Assembly: GCA_020205615.1 (NCBI GenBank)
Contig: CM035166.1
Location: 94,561,065-94,625,064, forward strand
Reading direction: 5' to 3'
DNA length: 64,000 nucleotides
Source: Panax quinquefolius
Taxonomy: Eukaryota > Streptophyta > Magnoliopsida > Apiales > Araliaceae
The position numbers and the translations under genes were made by a program. The notes under the pieces are model-generated. The model saw only the letters and a list, made by a program, of their open reading frames with translations. It had not been told where the DNA came from and did not search any database. Within the stretch, counting starts at the first letter, position 1, and every line of letters begins with the position of its first letter. Shown one piece after another: positions 47,421 to 57,375 of this stretch.

Positions 47421-48130
47421 GGAATGCTACTTCCTCGAAGCGAACTTCGCATTTCTTGAACTTGGCATATAACTTGTTTTCACGAAGCTTTTGGATGTCG
47501 ACCTCAAGTGTTGCTCATGATCTTCACGGCTTTTGAGTATATGAGGATGTCATCAATAAAGACGACCACAAAGTGATCCAAATATTCCTTGAATACTCGG
47601 TTCATCATATCCATGAAAAGCGGCGGGGAGCATTAGTCGATCAAAAAGACATGACTAGGAATTCATAATGCCGTCTTAGAGTTACGAAAGCGATCTTTGG
47701 AATGTCATCGGTTTTAATCTTTAATTGATGATATCCGGAAACGAAGATCGATCTTTGAAAAGAATTTGGCGCCTTATAAGCTAGTCAAACAGATCATCAA
47801 TACGAGGTAGCGGTACTATTTTGATGGTGACATGATTCAACTCCAGATAATCAATACAAAATCGCATACTTCCATCTTTCTTCTTCACGAATAGAACGAG
47901 AGCACCCCGAGGAGGCGTCTTGGGATGAATGAAACCGATGTCTAACAATTCTTGTAGTTGGGTTTTAACTCCACGAAGTTTAATAGGAGCCATTCGATAT
48001 GGGGCTTTGGAAATGGGTTTTGTCTTGGGGTTCAAGGTCGATACAAAATTCAATTTCACGCTCTGGGGGTAGGCCAGGAAGTTCTTCAGGGAATACGTCA
48101 GGAAATTTATTAACAATAGAAATATCATTC
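47421..48130 (-). pseudogene. Element H reverse transcriptase
   Basis: The minus-strand frame 48128-47781 starts in the linker from protease, then shows [40 protein letters not shown] and [10 protein letters not shown]...[10 protein letters not shown] (the family has YRELN and IKNRYPLP). The frame breaks at 47780. The [21 protein letters not shown] catalytic box is readable near 47565-47530. All RT blocks are present, but with at least three frame changes. Confidence 0.87.
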
Positions 48131-48650
48131 AAATCTGACGTATTTTTATTTAAATCCATGACATGGGCTAAGAAAGCTTGACATCCATTTTTCAATAAAT
48201 GAATAGCTTTATGGCTTGATATGATGATGATTGACTTTAGTGGTTTGGTTGCTTGAATTAGCATAATAGGTTGGTTAGGAATATGAAAGCTAACAACCTT
48301 ACGAAAATAATCGATTTTAGCATGATGAGTAGTTAACCAATCAATCCCTAAAATCACATCAAATGCAAGTATTTTCAAAGAGATAAGATCGACGGGTAAT
48401 GTGCGATTCTGATTTGAATCAAACAAGACTTATAAGCGATGGATGTAATGAAGGTTTCTCCCAGCGGAGTTTCAACGAGATAAATCAAAGTCTAATTTCT
48501 CGAGTTAAATTTAAGCGTTGAGCTGCAAGTAGGAGAAATAAAAGAATGGGTAGAACAGGTATCAAATAAGGTATATACTTATTTAGAGTTTATGATTAGC
48601 TTACAGTGATCACCTCGTTTGGATTCCTCACTTTTTGGGAGGTTACGACA
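48131..48650 (-). pseudogene. Element H aspartic protease remnant
   Basis: Minus-strand 48426-47980 encodes LPVDLISLKILAFDVILGIDWLTTHHAKIDYFRKVVSFHI (in pieces) and ends with [19 protein letters not shown], a classic Ty3/gypsy protease-to-RT linker. The catalytic site near 48570-48550 reads DTCS instead of DTGS. The stretch between it and 48426 is frameshifted. Confidence 0.83.
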
Positions 48651-49839
48651 AACGCTCTCCTTGAACTACTGGGTTTTGTCTTATGCAGGATGGCCTTTGA
48701 TGCCTCCATCCCAATTGGACTTGACTTTGGTGCATGACAAAAATCGGGCTAGGTGACCTTCTCTTCCATAATTGTAACATGCTTTGGAATTGCATGTGCG
48801 TAGCAGTTTGGTGATGTGTCCCTCCCCTCGCATTTGTAACATCTGATCGGTGGTCGTTCTCCTTCCTTAACAACAGGTGTTGGTGGTGTTGGCGTCTTTC
48901 CATCATTATTGAATCTCCTCTTCTTGAAATTTCCACTTCTTATTATCTTGGCCATGATTACCACAAGTGGTTACCATTTACGGCATGTTGATTCCCTCCA
49001 CGTTTGTTGTCATTGCTTGATGGCTTTCTACCACTTTAGTATTATCGATTTGTTGGTCATTTGCTCTCTCTTGGTTGGGTTGACTCATTATCGCGCTCGA
49101 TAAGCGAGCCCTATTTACAACATCTGAATACAAACACGGTTTGTGAGAAATGAGGTATTGGCGTATCTCGGGTTTTCAAACCTCTTAGAAACATCCGCGT
49201 CATTCTCTCCTCATTATCAACCAAGTGGGATGCAAAGCCAGGGGACAACTTCGGCAAACTTAGCCTCGTCTTTGCGACACGGTCGTATTGTTTTTGCTCG
49301 ACTTGATGAACTCTACCTCCTTCGTGTGATGAATACTTTTGGAAAGTACTTGTCGTTGAGCAGTTCTTGGAACTTCTCCCAAGACATCTTGGTCGGCGGG
49401 TTGAGTATGCTTTCTGATTCCCACGATGTCTGCCTCTCCTCCTCATAACATGAAGGTGGCAAAGGGAACCTTTTGCTCCTCGGAGCATCCCAAGACATCA
49501 AATATCTTGGTGATCTACTTTATCCACGTCTCGCCTTAAGTGGTTTTGGCTCTCCCAAAAACTCACGGTGGTCCCAGACTCCTTGAAGCTGTTTAGCGGT
49601 GACCATCAAGAGAGTTACCAGTGTTTCCACCTGCATTTTTTGAATAGGAGTCGCTCTACTTTGATGTTGCATGAATTGCATAAAACCTCTGAAACATCCC
49701 ATCGTTCATCATTTGATCGGTGTTATTGTTTTTTCACGAGGATTATTGTCTTCTGATGCACATTATCACAGGTATTGATCGTTGGTGACTCAGCGGTCTC
49801 ATGTGCTTCATTGCTTATCTCAACATTTTTGGATGCCAT
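48640..49839 (-). pseudogene. Element H gag
   Basis: The start ATG at 49839 begins MASKNVEISNEAHETAESPT. The core is in pieces: SWEKFQELLNDKYFPK near 49400-49335, a NEERMTRMFLRGLK stretch near 49220-49175, and DVVNRA sequence near 49125-49105. Then come a basic FKKRRFNNDGK stretch near 48935-48900, a first zinc knuckle CYKCEG...HHQTC in mixed frames near 48850-48800, and a second knuckle near 48785-48745. At least five frame changes occur. Confidence 0.85.
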
Positions 49840-50012
49840 TTTCAAATCTTGCCCTGCAAAACAAGGGTTAATTGACATATCACATATTATCCTATACTCG
49901 TGAGCCAATTAAATACCAAATAAACTTAGGTAGGTCATACTAGCGAAGAAATTCCGTCTCTCCCCCTCTAGTTCTTGTCTCACATCTCGGCCGGGGATCA
50001 TATCCTAAGCTT

Positions 50013-50022
50013 TGATACCAAC
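50013..50022 (-). other. Primer binding site of element H
   Basis: Minus-strand GTTGGTATCA, followed by AAGCTTAGG. The tRNA-Met-type site has CAAAGC for CAGAGC, directly after the 5' LTR. Confidence 0.8.
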
Positions 50023-52784
50023 TGTGCGCCCCCCCAAAATAGGTATACATCACCCATCTTGAGTCGCCAAATACATGGTACAAAATTCAAATACAAACTT
50101 AATTTATACTGACATGAAAGTGTGGTTAGAGTTTTTTACATACGAATATTGTCTTCTAGAGGCGATATTCAAACTCAAATAAAGTCCTCATTACATTTAT
50201 TATCACACTATTTCATAGAATAGTGAGGACTACTAATAACACCATCTCGGACCATCACTCCATTTCCCAGACTAGTCCCGCTATATTCTCATTTCTGAAG
50301 AGAACAATGAAAGCAAAGGGTGAGCTCAACTAGCCCGATAAGAAATATTATGACTAAGATAATGCGAGAATAAATTATCGTTAGCCTTGAACAATGTTAA
50401 AGCGATAAAATATAATAAACATCAAGTTTAAGCTGCGGTGAACAAGCAATCCATTAGAAGAGTCAAGTAGAGCATGATATCTACTATCTTCTATGATTTA
50501 AAAAGTTTTTCATCAACTTTATCGTTTGAGACTCGACAATAAATAAACCACATCATCGAATCATCCACTGCTTTACCTACGGGCCAAGGATATTCATGTA
50601 ATCATCAATGGTCCATGATTATCTAGAATAATCCACAGTATCATCATCATACCATCAAGCATCCATCAATGATACTACACTACTGGGCCGATGAGGACTT
50701 TTACCACATCATTTGTAACATTACGGTCATGATTATCTTAAGAATGATCCACAGTCATAATCATACCAATCAATAGTCCATCTATGCTACGTAAGCCAAG
50801 ATGACTTTCATCATGATATAAGCATGAGGATGATGACAATGATATAAGAATTCAATTAAAAGAAAGCAAAGGATAAATTTTAAAATTTATAATTTTAATT
50901 TATCCGAGAATTCAATAATGTCAAATTATCGACATGATCTTTGCTTTGTGGAGTAAAATTCAAGAATAATATTGTATCAAAAATGATTTGGACAAAAAAG
51001 AAATCAATTTTTGTCATGAATAATTCTCGGGGTGAATAGTACTTTATGAATAGTACCCCAATAGTACCTAATAGTACCCAGTGAATAGTACTTTGAATAA
51101 TATTACTTGAATAGTACTTTGTGAATAGTACTTTATGAATAGTACTTTGAATAGTACTTTGTGAATAGTACATGAATAGTACTTTTGAATAATAGTAATA
51201 AATAAAAATGTGAATAGTACTCATGGACGATTACTCAGGCGTAGAAAAAGCTTAAAATTTAACAAGAATGTGCGAAAAATATCCTTGTGAAACGATCTTA
51301 GATGAAGCGCAAATTTCAAGGATATTCTACTAATTTCACACGGAGTATAGAAGCAATACTTTAACAAAATGAGGGTATAATCGAGAATACGAGATGAAAT
51401 AATATTACTCACATACTACTACAGTATGGAAGAAAATATTATTCCTTATGAATCTTGAACAAAATAATATCCCTTACCTCGAGAAGAAAATTGGATCTTT
51501 GGAATAGTGAGGTAGCGACTTCTCTTCTTCTTTCTCTCTCTATAGCTTCTCTCTATATAATTCTATAATTTTGTGAGTCTTAGTGAATTGGTGAGAATGA
51601 AAGAAGAATGAGCTTCTATTATTTATAGGAAAATATAGTTTTAGATAATTGCACGTTTTGGGGCTCGAAATATTACGTATAATACCTTCATCTTTTCCTT
51701 CATTTTTAATTTAGTCCTGCAAGTATTATCAAACTTGCACCACCTCCCTAATAGTACATCATGTGAATCAATAGTACATTCAGTGTGAATCGATAGTTCT
51801 ATACATGTGAAAAAAAATAATTACGATATAGTACCTTCATACATACCTCCATTTTAATTTAGTCATGCAAGTATTATCAATCTTGCACCACCTCCCCTAA
51901 TAGTACATACATGTGAATCAATAGTACACACATGTGAACAAATAGTTATAAGCATGTGAATTAATAGCAATTAATTGCTCATTTATCCGATTAATTACCC
52001 GATTGGTCGATATAACCTCCAGACATCAATTATTATCGAAATAAATGTCGATTTCCACTAACACTAATAATCCCAACCTGATGGAACTATCAATTTCATC
52101 TTTAATCAACACGAACTTATTCATCATTAATATTATAACTCACAATATTTAACAACGGATCATTCCCGAAAGAGGGGCTTTTCGATAAGAGTTTCTCCTT
52201 ATTGGCGCTGATTAGGTGACCAAACCTCTCCTTGACGAAACTTTCTAGACATTGTCGATATTGCAAATAATAATATGAATAACTTTGTCGTCTCAATTAT
52301 TGATTTAATAATATAAAATATTATCACGAGATGATCTTGTGATGATAATTGAATCGATAATATGAGAGATATTATGCGACAATTCTTGTAGCAATAATTG
52401 AGTATAAGCGAGTGACTTCTCACGTAAGCATCGATAATCAATCTGGTATGCTCTTATGCGACCACGCGTATTCTTGTACTTTTACTAAGGGTAGTTCAAC
52501 AGGTTTAACGGTAAAACTTTTCATTAGTTATTTTTATAAAAGATAATTACATCATTTTCTAACTACGACAATACTTAGTTGTGGGGTCCACCATGATTGT
52601 GTTGATCGTCTGAATATTCCTGTTAAAATGAATATTCCCAGACCAATCGAATATTATATAACAACTTGCTTACTTTGCAAAATTTGTAAATATTACCCAC
52701 AACTATAACATTATATCAAATCCACACCATAATATTCAAAAAATATATTTTGAGAAAAATTAATCTTTATTCATAAAAGTTGGG
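50023..52784 (-). repeat. Element H 5' LTR
   Basis: Direct copy of 42442-45170. TATA box on the minus strand at 51621-51628, GAATAGTAC array at 51014-51225, and a TCTCTCT-rich leader (plus view) at 51520-51565. The right end stops at AAAGTTGGG (52784) and lacks the GTCTTACA of a complete terminus. Confidence 0.88.
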
Positions 52785-53670
52785 TATAAAACTAATTTCT
52801 TACACGATGTCTTTCATACGCTCTTTTTTATTACTAGCTTCTAGTGCTTAATGTCTCATTTACTAAATTTCTAATAAATGGTTTAAAAGCGACCTTCGAT
52901 TTATAAGTAATTCTCAATTCTCAATGAAATTTGTTTGCACTTGGATTTCCTTAAGGCTATGTTTGTTTGCAAAAACATGTTTTGGATTGTCTTAATTTAA
53001 CATGACTTTAAACTAATTTTTTAGGGATTAATAGTCCTTTAAATAGTCCTTGGACTATTTTTTGTCATTCTAAGGCTATTTATGAGGGATTATATAATCT
53101 CATTAGTCCTCCATAATTTAAGCTATCAAATGACTTTATAGGACTAATAGTCCCACATTAAGGGACTAATAGTATGCCTTCTTACGCAATCTTGATACAC
53201 CTTGACGCTATAGTTTCTAGAACATATTACAAAGTCCATTATTTGTTCATCAAACTTTACCATCAAGATATTTTCATCACAAATGTCCTATGTAGAAGAG
53301 TTTTGTTGTGTTCGGATATGGACCTGGAATATATAAAGCAATGAGTATAACAATCATGACATTGAGGTTTTAAAGAGTAAATAAATTTGATGGTAATATA
53401 TGTGATGTTATATTAATTGCTTATACATTCTTATTGCTCTTATATGCCTACTGAAATGGCCATATATGCATGCCCTACGTGCATGTGGATATTCCATATT
53501 ATAGGGAGACTCTGCAGAAATTTTTTTTGTTGGTCGGATGGCGGCCAGAAAGGTGTATATTTATATTATACCTACATATATACAAAAATAATAATTTAGA
53601 CTTATCCCAATCATATCTGCGGACCATGCATTGATCTGATGATTCATATTCTACCCCTAGAATTTGTTAT
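52785..53670. other. Low-copy AT-rich DNA, possible decayed MITE
   Basis: No gene seen. The segment 52955-53185 has repeated pieces in both orientations (GGACTATTTTTTG, AGGACTAATAGTCCC, GGGACTAATAGT, ATTAGTCCTCC) and starts GGCTATGTTTGTTTGC, a sequence style common to plant hAT-type MITEs. No matching right terminus is found, so the assignment is weak. Confidence 0.35.
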
Positions 53671-54324
53671 CACTATAAGAAATTATACATTTTATAGCGT
53701 TTTTTTGCGCTCAAAATTTTGTCACAATTTGTTAATTAATAATTAAGAAATTCATAATCGTCACTAAAACTTTTGCTTTTGTGACGACCTTTAATTTATT
53801 ACTATTAATCATTTATATAAATCACTAATTTACACGTTTGATGACGATTAACAAAATTTAAATCTGAAGTTATTACGGAGGTAAATTTTGCACCAAAATT
53901 TTGGAGGAAACCTTTTAGTGACATTTTGTAATAATTGATGACAATATTTATTGTCACACAATATTTCTTTCAATGATGACATAATAGTTTGTCATTAATT
54001 ATTTATAAAATTTAGTGACAATGTGATTTAAATCACTAATGTTCGAGATTATTGATGCGAATACAAATTCATCAATTTTATTTGGAGTAAAATTGTTACG
54101 AAAAAATTTTGGAGAAATTTTTTTAAATATGGAAAAATAATAATTTATGACAATTTGTATTGTCATAAATACTAATTTTATCTTGAGAATAGTTAGTTAC
54201 TAATTAGATGAGTGGATAAGTGACAAAAATGATTTGTCATAACTTCTTATATTTAGTAACAAAGTCGTAATATCGTCACGAATTTTATTTGGAGGCAAAA
54301 ATTTTCTAAAAATTTTGGAGAAGT
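53671..54324 (+). mobile_element. CACTA-like terminus 3 with subterminal GTGACRA repeats
   Basis: Starts CACTATAAGAAATTATACAT, a CACTA-like end. For 640 bp it repeats GTGACGA/GTGACAA and the reverse complements TCGTCAC/TTGTCAC, together with TTTTGGAGAAA-type motifs. This dense two-orientation pattern is typical of subterminal regions of CACTA elements. No transposase is seen. It is directly followed by a piece of gypsy gag-protease. Confidence 0.5.
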
Positions 54325-54980
54325 ATTATTAATAGAAATATCATTCAAATCGATGTATTTTTATTTAAATCAAGTGACATAGGCTATGAAAGCTTGACAT
54401 ACGTTTTTGATAAGCGAATAACTTTATGGCTTGATATGGCGTTGATTGACTTTAGTGGTTTGGTTGCTTGAATTAAGCAATAGGTTGGTTAGAATATGAA
54501 AGCTAACAACCTTACGAAAACAATTGATTTTAGCATGATAAGTAGTAAACTAATCAATCCACAAAAATTACATCAAATGTAAGTATTTTCAAAGGGATAA
54601 GATCGGCGAATAGCGATGCGATTCTGGATTTGAATCAAACAAGCTTATAAGCGATTGGATGTAATGAAGGTTTCTCCCAGCGGAGTTTCAACAGATAAAT
54701 CAAAGTCTAATTTCTTGAGAGTTAATTTTAAGCGTTGAGCACAAGTAGGAGAAATAAAAGAATGGGTGAAACAAATATCAAATAAGATATAGACTTAGCT
54801 GAGTTTATGATTAGCTTACTGTGATCACCTCGTTCGGTTCTCACTTTTGGGAGGTTACGACAAAGCGCTCTCCTTGAACTACCGGTTTTACTTATACTGG
54901 GACGACCTTTGATGGCTCTATCCAGTGGACTTGACTTTGGTGCCACGACAAAATCGGGCTTAGGTGACCTTCTCTTCCAC
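54325..54980 (-). pseudogene. Stray gypsy gag-protease fragment
   Basis: About 655 bp matching element H 48110-48770 in the same orientation, starting at ATTAATAGAAATATCATTCA and ending near CTTCTCTTCCAC. It covers the C-terminal zinc-knuckle region and the protease up to the RT linker. The catalytic site reads DICFTHS in place of DTGSTHS. There is no LTR, primer site or RT nearby, so it is an isolated fragment placed by recombination or capture. Confidence 0.8.
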
Positions 54981-56379
54981 TATCCAACCTGCTGTCTGCA
55001 AACAACATTATCTAACTTATAATACTAAACACCTATCAAAATTTAATCGACTGCTTGGTGATTCACGTGTATGTCATATAAAATGTTAATAGTTGATAAA
55101 ATATTTTGAAAGGATAAAACTATATACACCATTTGTACACAAAATTTTACTTGCTAAGAGTATGATCCAAATATTGCTTACCAATTAAATGTAAAATATT
55201 GATTTAGTAGGTCTTGCTCCTATTTTTCTTTGTTTTCATACTTAGTGAGGCACAATTTTTTTATATAATTGGTATTCCTAGCATTACTCTTACGAAATTT
55301 ATAATAAGAATATTTGAGATCATTCTTTCTTATGTATGAAACCGATCTCTCTCACTATTCTACAGAGTCTTTCAAAATTGGTTTATTTAATTTTTGTGGT
55401 CAAATGGATCAATTTTAAAAAAAGAATTGAAGATATTTATTTATATTTTCAAACATATGAAAATTGAAGGTGATAGTAAATTCGATATAGTGTCATATAT
55501 ATGGTTCTCCTCATATATTTACAAGAAAATAGTATATATTTTATTACAAAATTGGTCAATTTAGTGAAAAATCAAATTTAACAATTTTTTGCGAGAACAA
55601 AAGTAGAAATTAATTACTAGGAATATTAATGTTGAAGGAAAATGATATACATGTGTTGACAAATATTTGACAAAATTAGATTGTGACCTCGTTGATTAAA
55701 GTATATCACGATAAGATTAAATAAATTAAAGTGAGGTATTCTTAATTCCTACTTATCTCGTGTATGCGTATATATCCTTGATCATAATTAATTGAAAACT
55801 TTCATAATATATAACATGACTCATTATTGAAATTAATGGTAGGTCATATTACCCGAGTTGTTTTATCATCGTGAAATCAAAATTGGTGTTTGATTGTATC
55901 TTAATGTATTTTAACAGCCACCTCTTAATAAATTTTAATAGCCATATATATTTGTATTAAGAGGCACTCTAAATAATTTGAACTCATATTTGTATCTTAA
56001 ATATTCGGAGGATCTCTTAATCTAAGCGTGAGTTGTTAAGATGCATTAACAGCATTTACGAGTTTTTAAAATGGGCGAGGAAAACAAATGGATGAAAATT
56101 TAAGTTTTTCTTTCCAATTCATATGTTTACGAATTTTTAATAAGCGGAAAAAAAAGAAATGGATAGAAAATTTGAGTCACTACTTTTATTAGAGTTTTAA
56201 AAAAATGAAATCTAATTTGAGCGGAAAAGAATTTGGAATAAGTACTATTTTATAATTCTTATATTATTCTCAACTTTCATATATAATAAATTTTAAATTC
56301 TATTCACGTATAAATTTATTTTTATCTACTAAACCTAAGGATATAGAGAAAGAGACTTCTTGGCGTCAAATTTACATAC
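54981..56379. other. AT-rich DNA without recognised feature
   Basis: About 1.4 kb with no repeat from the surrounding families and no supported gene. It may include intron or downstream sequence of the candidate host gene whose exons follow at 56380 and 56929 (minus strand). Confidence 0.5.
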
Positions 56380-56452
56380 CTTGCTTATCTGCTTTACCTT
56401 CTCTTGAATATCGGTTTTTTTTGCAATTTCCTTGCGAAGAATTCCAAACAGC
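56380..56452 (-). CDS. Candidate exon of an unidentified host gene (downstream exon)
   Basis: A 73-nt minus-strand exon bounded by a good acceptor (TTGTGTTATTCAG before 56452) and donor (GTATGTAAA after 56380). It encodes LFGILRKEIAKKTDIQEKVK followed by QISK. Joined to the exon at 56963-56929 across a 476-bp AT-rich GT-AG intron, the frame continues without a stop: the split codon is AG plus G, giving R. CAG and CTG sites are frequent here, unlike in the transposons, and the composition is gene-like. I do not recognise the protein family. The piece is basic and helical in character. It could be part of a functional gene extending out of this segment, or a gene fragment. Confidence 0.5.
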
Positions 56453-56928
56453 CTGAATAACACAAACATAGAGAAAGGTTCCATTAGCAACACAAACAAA
56501 CACAATGTATTTAACATCCTCAATTATTACACTCCAACACTTTCTAACATGCATAAGCAGCTGAGATCCCGATTCCCAAAGGCACATGGCATTATAAAAT
56601 TCTCAAGACCAAAAAAATAGTTGTTTGACATGTAAAGTAGATGGCATTTCAGACGCAAATAATTAATCAATAAAGGTATACTTGAAGGCTAAAAGTGGTT
56701 GATTGGTGGAATTTGTCCAAGTATTAAGTTAAGTATCTTGTCTCCCATCTTCTTATGGAGAGCAATTCTTTAAGATAAGAATAAAAAAATGAAAATCCTG
56801 TAGATTTTTAAGCTATTTTAAAACTACGCATGTGCATATTGATAGAATCAATTAACAGTAATTAAAGATCAAGCATCATCAAATACAAATAAATGGACAA
56901 GGTCATATCAGAAAAAGAAGCTTCATAC

Positions 56929-56963
56929 CTGGGTGTTAGCAGCAGTGTCATGATTTGGAGTTC
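56929..56963 (-). CDS. Candidate exon of the same unidentified host gene (upstream exon)
   Basis: A 35-nt minus-strand exon with acceptor CATAATTTTGCAG and donor GTATGAAG. It encodes ELQIMTLLLTP and the first two bases of an Arg codon that the next exon completes. Such short exons are common in plant housekeeping genes. Upstream sequence on the minus strand (57000-57275) includes a TA microsatellite and then the assembly gap, so further exons may be hidden in or beyond the gap. The protein is not recognised. Confidence 0.45.
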
Positions 56964-57047
56964 CTGCAAAATTATGGAAACTAATGTAAGAATACATAGA
57001 GAATAAGTGGAGCTGACACTATGGCGAATAACAAATAGCGTGATAGG

Positions 57048-57049
<2 letters not shown>

Positions 57050-57079
<30 letters not shown>
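57050..57079. repeat. (TA)n microsatellite
   Basis: About 15 AT dinucleotides. It lies upstream of the candidate exon on the minus strand, probably in an intron. Confidence 0.95.
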
Positions 57080-57275
57080 CATTGAACAAGGACAACATAA
57101 GTAATATATGAGCCCCATTACATAGAATCTAACTTTGGATAAGGAAATGGCCAGTATGGTCAAAACTACTACCCTAAAGCCGAAAGTTAATCTCAATGTA
57201 ACTATGTTAAGTAACTGGTAATGTAACAACAGAACACAAATGGAACTGACATTCTTCAGGAATGGTTTGCATAGC

Positions 57276-57375
57276 NNNNNNNNNNNNNNNNNNNNNNNNN
57301 NNNNNNNNNNNNNNNNNNNNNNNNNNNNNNNNNNNNNNNNNNNNNNNNNNNNNNNNNNNNNNNNNNNNNNNNNNN
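57276..57375. other. Assembly gap (100 N)
   Basis: Exactly 100 N, a conventional placeholder. The sequence before it is low-copy and gene-like, and the sequence after it starts inside a Ty1/copia integrase. The 5' LTR and gag of the copia element are therefore missing from view. Confidence 1.

Larger units (their letters stand above)
42442..52784 (-). mobile_element. Element H: minus-strand gypsy element with gag-pol
   Basis: 5' LTR at 50023-52784 (right), primer site 50013-50022, gag from 49839 downward, protease, RT, RNase H, integrase, chromodomain-like tail, polypurine tract 45171-45183, and 3' LTR 42442-45170. LTR ends on the minus strand are TGTAAGACCCCAAC...GGGGCGTCACA, as in E. The left flank is TTTGA, but the right end lacks the expected last bases and no TTTGA follows, so the right terminus was eroded. 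Coding domains are broken by frameshifts. It is closest to E in pol but has its own upstream LTR array. Confidence 0.9.
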
